A stretch of 64,000 nucleotides of DNA from Symbiodinium natans (GCA_905221605.1 CAJNDS010002745.1:234501-298500); one strand, 5' to 3'; shown: positions 52,321-60,755, counted from the first letter of the stretch. Translations and numbers: made by a program. Notes: a model not told the origin generated them from the sequence alone.

Positions 52321-55300
52321 AATCCTGGCTCGCTTTCGCCCACGAAGACCCCGCGACCCGGTATCCGCTCGATGGTGAAGCCCTTCTTCTCCAAGTCTTG
52401 AAGTTCACGTTCGGTAACACTCTCAACTGCTTCGTGCACATACTCCAAGGCATTGACCTCATCTCGAAGTGGCTCGATCCACTCATCCAAGTTCTCTTGG
52501 ACTTCCTGAAGAGTGACCGACCTGGAAGTAAGAAACTCATCCGGAATGCCGCTGTTCTCATGGTCCTGAGGTGGCTTGTCGGTTTCCGCGCTGTCCGCGC
52601 TGGTCTGCATCATAGCACATCGATGTTTCGATCCCTCACCTACACGATCACCCTGGAAAGGTGGTAAGATATCAGCCCCAAATCTCCCGAACCTGTCCTC
52701 GTCAAGATGAGACCTCATGCTACGTATGACCGTTCTCAACTCGCCAACGTCCTTCTCAAGACTCAGCACAGTCCTCTCGACCACTTCAAGTTCACCGCTC
52801 TGATCCCTACGATCTGCGCTGAGCTGGGCCAGCCGATCTTCTTCTGCCCAGAGGATGGCAGACAACATCACCTGCTTTCGGTCTAAGGCCTCAACGATCG
52901 AGTCCACCAGAAGAGTTTGCGGCTTTTCACTCTCATCCCACCCCCGAGTTCCCACCGAGTAGTAGAAATCTGCAGGATCTTCTTCACTCAGTTCTTCTAT
53001 GGCATACACTACCTTCATAGATCCGTCCTCATCACCTAGCCCTCTCTCCCCTTGACACTCGTCCTGAGATACTTCAAGTGGATTCAAAGGGCCTCCAGAA
53101 TCTGATAGAGGCGACTCCCTGAGCCCCTTACACAGGCACAGCGATGGATCAACTTGATAGCCCTTGCACCAGCAAACTTCCCCTACCACCTCCGCCCCAG
53201 GCTCCTGAGACTGAGTGGCTTGAAAATTCTTCTTCATCGCTACGCCAGTTTCAGCTCCACCTACTCCCCCTCGACCCACTGGGTCGACCAACCTGGCCCC
53301 AGAAGGAAGTGGAAATCCCAGGTCTTCAAGCTGTCCCTTCAGTGTTGGAGTGGCCGCTTGCCAGGCCCCTACCGAATACGCAACGAGAACGATGCGCTCC
53401 TGACCAACCTTCCACGGCATGACCATATGCCAGGCGTTTGGATCCAAAGTGACATACCCATCCGTCCACGGAAGGATTTGCCCCACCAGAGGCTGCCCTT
53501 TCGCAACCTGGACTTGCGGTTGGCCCCGCAAAACATCCCCTTGTCGAGCTTGCACCCACACTTCTCCCCCTGTTTTGGGGACACAAAGAGGAACCACCAC
53601 ATTCCGAGACCCTTTTTGGTTGTTGAGATCTCGGTGGACGTCCATTCTGGTATTGTATCCGAGAGCTACAGACGTGAAGTGATGATCTGGCACCACTTCC
53701 CGAATCAGCCGGACCAGAAGCGCAGTAAAGCCTGGAAGATCCCCCGTCAACCCAGAAGTTCCTATGACGCCACCATGACGACATGCCCCAAAGATAAATT
53801 GCGCCCCTCCATTCAAGGCAGTGCGAGAGGAGCCCGTGCGTTTGCGAAGCTCAGTCTGTTTGAGAAACTCAACAACTGCATCCCTATCCCACGGCGTCTG
53901 CGCCGCCAGAGCTGCGGCTGCCTGATCTTCTTTCATGAGCAAAGCAAGTGGATCATGAGACTCCTCATCAGGAACATCCTGGAGAGATCGAACAAGTGGA
54001 GGTTCTTCAGGGGGCGGCTGCTTGCCAGTGACCCTTCTTCGCAAGTTCACCGGCTCACACTCAGTGACTACTGCTGACCCAGGTTGCCCAGCTACTTGAA
54101 CATTCTGGAAAAGAACGCTGGTCACAAACCCTTCCCCTTCCGAAGTTTCGACATAGTAGCCCCTCGACAACTCCAGCGCTGGTGCCAGCACTCGGGCGTC
54201 TTGAACTTTATCCTTCCATGTTCCCTTCCCTTTTGCAGACCATGATCTCTGTCGCACGACCACCTTTGTTCCAAACGGAATTAACGGAGGCATCTCCTTA
54301 CCCAGTGCAGCCATGCTGATACGCCACAGTCGCTCCGCTGCGTGTCTAACAGCGTGAGGCCAAAGCGTGATCGGGAGATCCGGTTGAGACTGAAGCAGAG
54401 ACCTTGCAAGACCCTTGACCCGGCCCACAGCATTCTCGATTCTACCCCTAGTTTGGGGCACGTCTGGCTCCCCGGTAGTTTTGTAGATGCTTTGCAGCGC
54501 GCACCACTTGCGAAGACCCTTACTCATGAATTCCCCTCCACAATCCGAATGCAGACGGACCACTGGGTACCCCGCAGCCCGAATCCGGGTGACCATCTTG
54601 GCGACCGCTTCAAGTACCGCAGCATGTTTTTTAGACGCGAGGGGTTCCGCCATGACAAGGTTTTCCATTTTCAGCTGCTTCATTTGCAAGTTTTTGCGAA
54701 TGCGAGCCCAGACCGTGTTGCACTCTTCCTCCTCCCGTTTGTCCCCAGCCGATGGCTCATGGCCCTCTTCGCTTGCCTGAGGCTCCTCTTCCCCCGAGTC
54801 CCAAACTCCGGCAGCTGGCACCTCCCCTTCCTGCGGAACATCAACTTTTTCATCAAGATCAAGATGCTCCCAGGGACCTTCAGGAATTTCGGCATCCTTG
54901 GCCTCCCAAGCATCCTCCCAGTTTGGCCCCAAGACAGGAACAGTGAAATTTCCGATTAGAACATATCTGGCACTGCCCAATTGGTCATTCCCTTCCTTGT
55001 GTGGCCCCGACATATCGACATGAAGCGTGTAGGCCTCTGGAACCTGCTGCCTCAAATGCCTGCGATCTCTGGCCCTCCCCGCGAGACAATGCCGACAATC
55101 GTTTCGAAATGGCATGTGGTCCTGAAGCACGTGCTGCGTGAACGAAGCATGATCCTTGACCTTGGCAACGTGGACCCCACTGCATGCACGGACATGTTGA
55201 GCATCAACCAGTACCCCCTGAACCATGTCGACTATCGCAGCCTTCAGGCCCGGGGCCCATGCAGCCCACGCTCCGGACTGCCCCAATGACAACCCAGCTG

Positions 55301-57986
55301 CCGCTCGAATCTTTTCAACACCCTCTCCCCTGCATTGCATCAAAGAGACGTGAGGCTTCCCGTGAAGCATCATTCGAGTCGGTTTGCGCTTTGCATGCCC
55401 CAAGGGCCCCTGATCGAACCCGATCGTGCCCAAAGCACACTCCTCAGCGAGAGTGCTCATCACCTCCGAGGCCCAAATACTAGGATAGGACCTTCCCTGA
55501 TCATCCGATTCGTCACCCCACACCACAGCAGGATCTTCCGGATGCTCAAATCCGAACCAAGTGTCACACTCATGCACGCGCCATGTGAAATACTGAGCTG
55601 TGATGTACACCACTAGCGATCTGAGCCATAACAGGCTATCCCCATCAACAGCCGCTTGTTCATCCTCAGACAAACCCTGCAACCCCCAGAATTCTTCCCC
55701 ATAGCGCGCTCGCACCGGCTTTGGAGCACCTGGGCTGTCCCTATGTCTGCACCCTGAAAGCGTCCGACACGGGGCGCCAGACACCACCGCGATCACCTTC
55801 CCTCGGACAATTAGATGAAGGAGCATGGCCAACGTGTCATCCGATAACAGGTCCTCCTGAATATCGACCGTGACAACCCCAACCCTGTTATCCACCAAGT
55901 GGTCAAACATCTTTCTGCTTGTTCCACAGCACAAGTGAAGAATGAGGAAATCCTTCCTATCCCAAGACCTACGGATTCTTCGATTCCATGGCGACGCTGC
56001 AGTTGAGGGAACAGTAACCATGCGCTCTACCAACCGCTCGGGGATAGTTGGGAACCGCTGGGCAATCCACCTCTTCAACTCCTCGGCGCTTCCCTCCCTG
56101 AGACTTTCACATGCTCGACGACGTGACTCTGAGAATCTGTCCTGGACCTTCTTACCTTCGATGCAACGCATGACATGATCATGATGTTGAACAGCCCGCT
56201 CGATCTCCTCGATGAGCTGAAGCGCAAGACTCTCCGACACTTCGGGGCACCCTGATGACATATCGATGTCCAACCATCCCCGCTTCGGATGATACACCGT
56301 GCACCCCTCAGCCTTGGTCCATCGAACCTCGCACCCCAACCACTTGACCAACGCGTTCTTGCTGACAATCGGAGCTATTGGTTCAGCCGTGAGTAGCACA
56401 CCAGTTTCTTTGATGTACAACGTGGCCTGTCCTACCGCCAAATCCACACACTTCTGCGGGAGACCTGCTCGTTCTTCAGGGGTGCCTTGCCTCAAGCAAG
56501 ACGTCGCTCCTCCGTCCAAGAGCCCTTTTCCTCCCCCACTTGCCTTAACGCCACGAACAAACATTCGCTTCACCTTCATCGACTTAAGAAGATCAGCGCA
56601 GTCCTTCAGGAGTTCGGCTTGTGACGGCGCTGGTGGAGACGTCTTCTCCTCCGTGCCTGCTTCTTCATGAGACGTGGCTCCCCCTTCTCCCTGGGCCTTA
56701 GCGACGCGATCATTCGATTTAGGCTTTCCCCCTTTTTCTCCTTTCTTTCCTTTCCCCTTGGTTTTTCCCCCATTTCCTCCATCTCCTTTACCCGTGAAGG
56801 GCGTTTCAGCGCTGTCTGCAGCACCTCCACCTGGCCGAGGACAGCTGGGCTTGGTGTGTTCGGTGGATCCACATCCCCAGCAAATTCCCTTCTTCAGTTC
56901 TCCATGAGCAAACTGACATTCGCTACCGAACCGGCATCCCGTTGCCGTTCCCCATCCCCAGCAGGTGGCCTTAGCTCCAGATGCGTTGCTTTTCCCTTTA
57001 GATTCTTTTCCACCCCCTTTTTCACTTCCCTTGGCATCCCCTTTCCCCCTATCACCCTTACCCCCTTCATCTTCACTCATCCGCGCTACTCGCTGTCTCT
57101 TGGTGGAGTCTGTGGATGAACTCACTGCTGCCTCCAGCTCGGCTTGAATCATTTGAGCTAATCCTGATACTTTCGGGGCTGTAGGGAGAACGTCTACCTG
57201 TTCGGCATGACGATTGCTGGCTAGACGGAATGAGGCTTGTGGATGCTGTTTGAGCACCTCCGCGGTGATCAAGTCAATTGCTGCTACAAGCAGGGACGGA
57301 TCTGGCTGAGCTACTTCCAACTCGTCTGCCCGTTTCCTTAAACGAACCCACATTCGAAGACCCTTTAAGGCTTCTGGGGCACTCTTTCCGGCTGCGGGTG
57401 AAGTGAGAGCTTGCAACACCACTGCCTTCTCCTGGGGTCCTCCGGGTTGGAAAGCCGTGAGAATCCGAAACACTATGGCAGTACAGTCTAGCTGTCGGTT
57501 GGCAATCAGTTCGGTTTGGAGCCACTTCGGTAGAGCCTCAACTAACAACCCAATGGCGTGCTGTTCTACCCGGGCCCACTTGGTAGTCTCAAACCGAGGT
57601 CTCTCTCCGTCCTGCACAGCTTTCAACAGAAGTCTATCTGCTGGCGAAGATTGCAGCCACTTCTGATACAAGGCGTGCGCAGCATTCCACACATCATCCC
57701 ACCACTGCCATGCCGTGTTAGACAAGGCCCGCATGGTAGGAGTGATCTGAGCTAGCCAATCCCCTGCTACACATGCTGCTACTCCCGACCCCGGCTCCAA
57801 AGCTGGCAACTTCGCGCCACTCCTTGACACCTCTTCTTGCCGAATCAGCCCTTCACTTTGCACACCAAGCGCCGATCTGTGCAAATCCAGCGCGCGTTCC
57901 CCTGGGTCATACGGAGCTGACGGCGGTGGCCTTGGCGGAGTTGGAGGAGGGTCCCCTGGCGGAAGTCTCGTTCCTCCAGGCGTCAT
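52215..57986 (-). CDS. ORF2: Gag-Pro-methyltransferase-integrase-dioxygenase polyprotein
   Basis: 1923 codons. Residues 90-290: helical capsid-like Gag. 342-361: CCCH zinc finger, C-x8-C-x5-C-x3-H. 369-382: CCHC knuckle, C-x2-C-x4-H-x4-C. 491-495: aspartic protease motif DGGAT, with G in place of the usual S/T. 681-872: cytosine-5-methyltransferase-like region, motif I LHLCCGT, motif II VTVDIQ (D708), motif IV GAPCRTLS (C740), FGFEHPEDP (E814), KRKPTR. 946-967: H/C zinc site. Integrase core D991, D1148, E1184, the last pair spaced exactly DD35E; an acidic insert of about 70 residues lies after D991. 1400-1540: dioxygenase-like, H1451-x-D1453, H1520, R1531. 1605-1621: Cys cluster. 1695-1765: coiled coil. 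The C-terminus GRGVFV is the start of reverse transcriptase; the frame then shifts by -1 into ORF3. The start ATG overlaps the stop of ORF1 as ATGA. Confidence 0.9.
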   Translation of the reverse strand: MTPGGTRLPPGDPPPTPPRPPPSAPYDPGERALDLHRSALGVQSEGLIRQEEVSRSGAKLPALEPGSGVAACVAGDWLAQITPTMRALSNTAWQWWDDVWNAAHALYQKWLQSSPADRLLLKAVQDGERPRFETTKWARVEQHAIGLLVEALPKWLQTELIANRQLDCTAIVFRILTAFQPGGPQEKAVVLQALTSPAAGKSAPEALKGLRMWVRLRKRADELEVAQPDPSLLVAAIDLITAEVLKQHPQASFRLASNRHAEQVDVLPTAPKVSGLAQMIQAELEAAVSSSTDSTKRQRVARMSEDEGGKGDRGKGDAKGSEKGGGKESKGKSNASGAKATCWGWGTATGCRFGSECQFAHGELKKGICWGCGSTEHTKPSCPRPGGGAADSAETPFTGKGDGGNGGKTKGKGKKGEKGGKPKSNDRVAKAQGEGGATSHEEAGTEEKTSPPAPSQAELLKDCADLLKSMKVKRMFVRGVKASGGGKGLLDGGATSCLRQGTPEERAGLPQKCVDLAVGQATLYIKETGVLLTAEPIAPIVSKNALVKWLGCEVRWTKAEGCTVYHPKRGWLDIDMSSGCPEVSESLALQLIEEIERAVQHHDHVMRCIEGKKVQDRFSESRRRACESLREGSAEELKRWIAQRFPTIPERLVERMVTVPSTAASPWNRRIRRSWDRKDFLILHLCCGTSRKMFDHLVDNRVGVVTVDIQEDLLSDDTLAMLLHLIVRGKVIAVVSGAPCRTLSGCRHRDSPGAPKPVRARYGEEFWGLQGLSEDEQAAVDGDSLLWLRSLVVYITAQYFTWRVHECDTWFGFEHPEDPAVVWGDESDDQGRSYPSIWASEVMSTLAEECALGTIGFDQGPLGHAKRKPTRMMLHGKPHVSLMQCRGEGVEKIRAAAGLSLGQSGAWAAWAPGLKAAIVDMVQGVLVDAQHVRACSGVHVAKVKDHASFTQHVLQDHMPFRNDCRHCLAGRARDRRHLRQQVPEAYTLHVDMSGPHKEGNDQLGSARYVLIGNFTVPVLGPNWEDAWEAKDAEIPEGPWEHLDLDEKVDVPQEGEVPAAGVWDSGEEEPQASEEGHEPSAGDKREEEECNTVWARIRKNLQMKQLKMENLVMAEPLASKKHAAVLEAVAKMVTRIRAAGYPVVRLHSDCGGEFMSKGLRKWCALQSIYKTTGEPDVPQTRGRIENAVGRVKGLARSLLQSQPDLPITLWPHAVRHAAERLWRISMAALGKEMPPLIPFGTKVVVRQRSWSAKGKGTWKDKVQDARVLAPALELSRGYYVETSEGEGFVTSVLFQNVQVAGQPGSAVVTECEPVNLRRRVTGKQPPPEEPPLVRSLQDVPDEESHDPLALLMKEDQAAAALAAQTPWDRDAVVEFLKQTELRKRTGSSRTALNGGAQFIFGACRHGGVIGTSGLTGDLPGFTALLVRLIREVVPDHHFTSVALGYNTRMDVHRDLNNQKGSRNVVVPLCVPKTGGEVWVQARQGDVLRGQPQVQVAKGQPLVGQILPWTDGYVTLDPNAWHMVMPWKVGQERIVLVAYSVGAWQAATPTLKGQLEDLGFPLPSGARLVDPVGRGGVGGAETGVAMKKNFQATQSQEPGAEVVGEVCWCKGYQVDPSLCLCKGLRESPLSDSGGPLNPLEVSQDECQGERGLGDEDGSMKVVYAIEELSEEDPADFYYSVGTRGWDESEKPQTLLVDSIVEALDRKQVMLSAILWAEEDRLAQLSADRRDQSGELEVVERTVLSLEKDVGELRTVIRSMRSHLDEDRFGRFGADILPPFQGDRVGEGSKHRCAMMQTSADSAETDKPPQDHENSGIPDEFLTSRSVTLQEVQENLDEWIEPLRDEVNALEYVHEAVESVTERELQDLEKKGFTIERIPGRGVFVGESEPGLWPVVTIWIHRKVSAPGESKVILLHSRNIPRLQQV
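53370..53790 (-). other. 2-oxoglutarate dioxygenase-like domain within ORF2
   Basis: Residues about 1400-1540. YNTRMDVHRDLNNQKGSRNV supplies the HxD iron pair and an N-rich, G-S segment like that of TET/JBP enzymes; NAWHMVMPW supplies the distal His, and GQERIVLVAYS an Arg 11 positions later, the usual 2-oxoglutarate contact. The spacing fits a double-stranded beta-helix. Substrate unknown. Confidence 0.55.
55450..56100 (-). other. Methyltransferase-like domain within ORF2
   Basis: Residues about 630-845. The order of motifs (cofactor loop, acidic residue closing the next strand, G-x-PC with catalytic cysteine, E-x-P-x-x-P strand, basic K/R-rich motif) follows DNA cytosine-5 methyltransferases. 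The middle target-recognition part is short. Catalytic Cys and Glu are present, so activity is possible. Confidence 0.6.
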
Positions 57987-59689
57987 CGGCGAGGTCTTAG
58001 CTGGCTCAGTCGTACCAACCTAGGCGTGCTCACATAGTCTGGATTCACACTTGCGCCGGTAAAGGCACTGGCTCCAGGCACACATGGCCCGATTCTGAAC
58101 TCACAAGTTGTTTGGGGTGTTTGGGGAGGCCCAGGCGGCGGCGCCGGTGGCGGCTTAAATGGTGAGGTGGCGCATCGCCCAAAAGGGCCCGCTTCAAAGG
58201 GATCTGTTTCCCCCACGTAGAAATGTTGATGCCCTTGATTTGGGATTTGAGGCACAACCTCCAACCCTCCCGAAGAATTGACCCTAGCTTCCCGGAGCCT
58301 ACCATCTACCATAACCAAGATAGGTTGACCAATGTTTGGGACTTCGAAGATTGGGGTAGCCTGACGGTTCATCCCTTGCCCCTGAAACATCCCACAATGA
58401 CCCTGATGAAGTTCCGGCCCTCCCAAAGACCTACTCATGAGCCCCTCTGTGCCCGGTAACCCATATTGCGTCGGCCCCAAGCAAGCTCCAAGACTCGGCC
58501 GGGCCTCATTGCTGCCAAAGAGTCCCCCCCTTGCGCAGCCCATCTGCCCTGAGTTGGGCCACTCTCCCTGAGTCTCCACTGGCTTCTTGTTCTCGGCGCG
58601 ATTATCAGGTGGATTTGTGGTGATTTGAGGCATGTACGGGTTAGCCCTCCCTACACCAACCACCCCTGAATACCCCATCCCTTGACCCTGAAGCTCATCT
58701 GCTGGAAACTGACCATGACCATGACCCTCGGGGCCCATTGGTCCGAAGCTGACACTGCTACTCGTCCTACCTACAACAGCCACATCTACCTCCTTGGACT
58801 CAGTGCACCTTGATGATAACGACGCATCGCCACCATACCACATTTCCAGAGGCTCATCCATGCTCGTGAGTGCAGGTCTGCTGTCAGGTTGAGCTTGGCT
58901 CGACTGTCGCCACTGATCTAGAGAATGGTACGTCTGTGGAGCTGCTCCCTCTTTGCTTGCCACCGACTGCATCGATGAAGCTCGCTCTTCTTCCACCCGA
59001 GCCAGACGCTCTTGCATGACCCCCTGAGCCGCAACCATTTGCGACATGAGCTCTTGCATGCGTCTCATCTGATTCTCCAGGCGGCTCTCACCTTCTCCAA
59101 TCTCTCCATCGTGCGGCGTGAGACCTCTTTCCAACTTTGACAACGTACCCCCTGAGGACACGGATCTTCTCGCTGGAGACTCCACAAGTTGTTGACCCTC
59201 TGGGGCCAAAACCACGGGTTGCCCCGGCTCCACAGGAGCCGGTGCGTCCGCAAGCCTCCCATAGTCTGGCTCTAAGACCAGCTCCGCGTCCTGTCTCTCT
59301 TCACGAACCTTTGCTTCTTGGTCCAAAAAGGCTGGTCTCTGGCGTCGTAGATTGAATTCTCCCTGAACAGCTTCACTCCAAAAAGGATTTGGATTGTGTG
59401 CTCCCGATTCGATCGATTCCTCGGTCCCCCTTTGCTCGGAGGCTTGCGAAGGTTGCGCAGACTGGCTGGATATCCTGCCATCTTGACTGGATACCTCCCG
59501 TCTCTCATCCCGTGCCGAAAGCTCCGATCGCTCAGGCACCTCCATGTTCGGGAAAAAACTGACTAGTTGAGCGTTACTTTTGGGCTCATGACCTGCGAAT
59601 GGCCAATCACTGCCCGACGGACTTTTAGCACTAAGGCCAGAAGCGAGCAACAAAAGATCTTGACTTGAAAGATTTTGTCTACACAACAT
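57983..59689 (-). CDS. ORF1: Gag-like N-terminal protein
   Basis: 568 codons. The ATG lies inside the 5' LTR and the frame reads out of the LTR and through the primer-binding site (SDWPFAGHEPKSNAQ) without a stop. It is rich in Q, S, P and G; residues about 205-240 (RLENQMRRMQELMSQMVAAQ and following) form a coiled coil that could drive Gag assembly; the C-terminus is proline-rich (KPPPAPPPGPPQTPQT). No zinc finger or enzyme motif. A later in-frame Met at residue 49 (MEVPERSELS), outside the LTR, is an alternative start. Its TGA overlaps the ORF2 ATG by ATGA, implying reinitiation or a frameshift to make ORF2. Confidence 0.85.
   Translation of the reverse strand: MLCRQNLSSQDLLLLASGLSAKSPSGSDWPFAGHEPKSNAQLVSFFPNMEVPERSELSARDERREVSSQDGRISSQSAQPSQASEQRGTEESIESGAHNPNPFWSEAVQGEFNLRRQRPAFLDQEAKVREERQDAELVLEPDYGRLADAPAPVEPGQPVVLAPEGQQLVESPARRSVSSGGTLSKLERGLTPHDGEIGEGESRLENQMRRMQELMSQMVAAQGVMQERLARVEEERASSMQSVASKEGAAPQTYHSLDQWRQSSQAQPDSRPALTSMDEPLEMWYGGDASLSSRCTESKEVDVAVVGRTSSSVSFGPMGPEGHGHGQFPADELQGQGMGYSGVVGVGRANPYMPQITTNPPDNRAENKKPVETQGEWPNSGQMGCARGGLFGSNEARPSLGACLGPTQYGLPGTEGLMSRSLGGPELHQGHCGMFQGQGMNRQATPIFEVPNIGQPILVMVDGRLREARVNSSGGLEVVPQIPNQGHQHFYVGETDPFEAGPFGRCATSPFKPPPAPPPGPPQTPQTTCEFRIGPCVPGASAFTGASVNPDYVSTPRLVRLSQLRPRR
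59578..59594 (-). promoter_or_regulatory. Primer-binding site candidate
   Basis: Immediately after the 5' LTR the element reads aggtcatgagcccaaaa. Its complement tgggctcatgacct has the form of a tRNA-Met anticodon arm (loop ct-cat-ga between GGG and CC), as in Drosophila copia, which primes from a half-tRNA. There is no TGG start complementary to a tRNA 3' CCA end. Confidence 0.55.
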
Positions 59690-59829
59690 GGCATCCCAAA
59701 ACGGAGCCTTGGGAATGGTACCTCTGGTACGCTTACATTCCTTGATTTGTGCGTGTCATCCTTGCGCTCTTTGGGCCATCCTTCGGAGTTGGCACTCTGA
59801 ACTATACAAACCTGTGCCTCTCTACATAC
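59595..59829 (-). repeat. 5' LTR
   Basis: 235 bp; promoter-bearing copy in element sense. It contains the ORF1 start codon 141 bp from its 5' end. No canonical TATA box; tttgtatagttc near the start is the only AT-rich motif. Confidence 0.95.
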
Positions 59830-59834
59830 AGGGC
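59830..59834. repeat. Target-site duplication, right
   Basis: agggc; partner of 49485-49489. One further base (c) also matches, so the exact LTR end is ambiguous by one. Confidence 0.8.
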
Positions 59835-60017
59835 TTTAGGGTTTTCTCGACTTAGGACTTTGGGGCTTGGGGTTCTAGAGTTTTGGGGAATTAGGGCTTT
59901 ATGGTTTTAGGGCTTTGGGGTTCAGGGTTTTGAGAGTTGCGGGGTCTGGGCTTTAGGGCAGCCCCGAATCAAAAAAACACGGGAGATTCTGTACAGATAG
60001 GGTTCAGGCCTTTCCCT

Positions 60018-60120
60018 AAGGGTCCATGTAACTAAATAGGGAATACTTGGGCCTTAAAGCACATCCTATATAAGGCCTTTAAAGGGCCCAGGTATATACT
60101 AATAAGGTACATGGACCCTT
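60018..60120. mobile_element. MITE-like element, CTTGGGCCC family
   Basis: aagggtccatgtaactaaat at the left, aaggtacatggaccctt at the right, shared blocks gggaatacttgggcctta and catcctatataaggcc with 48741-48850. A 35-bp end fragment recurs at 60225-60260. Confidence 0.7.
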
Positions 60121-60342
60121 TGCCCTAAACCCTAAGCCCTAAACCCTAAACCTGAAACCCTAAACCCTAAACCCTAAACCCTAAACCCTAAACCCTAAAC
60201 CCTAAACTCCAAGGAATCTGGTGCCTCACAAGTACTAATCAGGTACATGGACCCTTTGGGTCTGGCTTTCTAACAGTTGGGTCCTCGTTGAGGGTTGACC
60301 GAAACCCCGAGCCCGAAGCCCTCCTCCAGAAACTGGTTCGGA

Positions 60343-60680
60343 CTTAGGGTTTAGGGTTTAGGGTTTAGGGTTTAGGGTTTAGGGTTAGGGTTTAGGGTTT
60401 AGGGTTTAGGGTTAGGGTTAGGGTTTAGGGTTTAGGGTTTAGGGTTTAGGGTTTAGGGTTTAGGGTTTAGGGTTTAGGGTTTAGGGTTTAGGGTTTAGGG
60501 TTTAGGGTTTAGGGTTTAGGGTTTAGGGTTTAGGGTTTAGGGTTTAGGGTTTAGGGTTAGGTTTAGGGTTTAGGGTTTAGGGTTTAGGGTTTAGGGTTTA
60601 GGGTTTAGGGTTTAGGGTTTAGGGTTTAGGGTTTAGGGTTTAGGGTTTAGGGTTTAGGGTTTAGGGTTTAGGGTTTAGGG
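60343..60680. repeat. TTTAGGG telomere-like array, longest in the window
   Basis: About 48 copies with a few GGGTTAGGG and GGGTTAGGTTTAGGG phase breaks. Confidence 0.95.
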
Positions 60681-60681
60681 A

Positions 60682-60755
60682 CTCGAACACTGCTTCCAAG
60701 ATGCTGATTCATTGCCTTCTTGTGCCTGCGCGCTCTTCTTGCGAAGGCTAGACAT
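60682..60755 (-). CDS. Exon-like island, possible loop exon of the CrcB-like gene
   Basis: The minus strand reads MSSLRKKSAQAQEGNESASW then KQCSS. The first ATG could be a start codon, or the frame may begin upstream. It precedes the retrotransposon in transcription order. Confidence 0.35.

Larger units (their letters stand above)
49490..59829 (-). mobile_element. Ty1/copia-type LTR retrotransposon, about 10.3 kb
   Basis: A full-length element with near-identical LTRs, five-base target duplication, primer site, polypurine tract and three long ORFs whose domain order (Gag-like, zinc fingers, protease, methyltransferase-like, integrase, dioxygenase-like, reverse transcriptase, RNase H, membrane tail) places integrase before reverse transcriptase as in copia. 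At 10.3 kb it is about twice the size of a plain copia element. LTRs differ by one indel over 236 bp, so insertion is very recent. One break in frame separates ORF2 and ORF3. It lies in an intron of the CrcB-like gene, same orientation. Methyltransferase-carrying copia elements have been reported from dinoflagellates; I do not know of the dioxygenase being described with it. Confidence 0.95.

Noticed and set aside
53154-54959. Plus-strand frames up to 307 codons inside the retrotransposon
   Set aside because: Antisense shadows of ORF2, which has full domain support.
59690-59720. Relic of the dinoflagellate spliced leader in the LTR (ccgttttggga)
   Set aside because: Only part of the conserved 3' half of the leader matches and the rest differs; it is too short to claim.
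60343-60680. A true chromosome end
   Set aside because: The array has exon-like DNA on both sides, and similar arrays occur in both orientations over the whole window.
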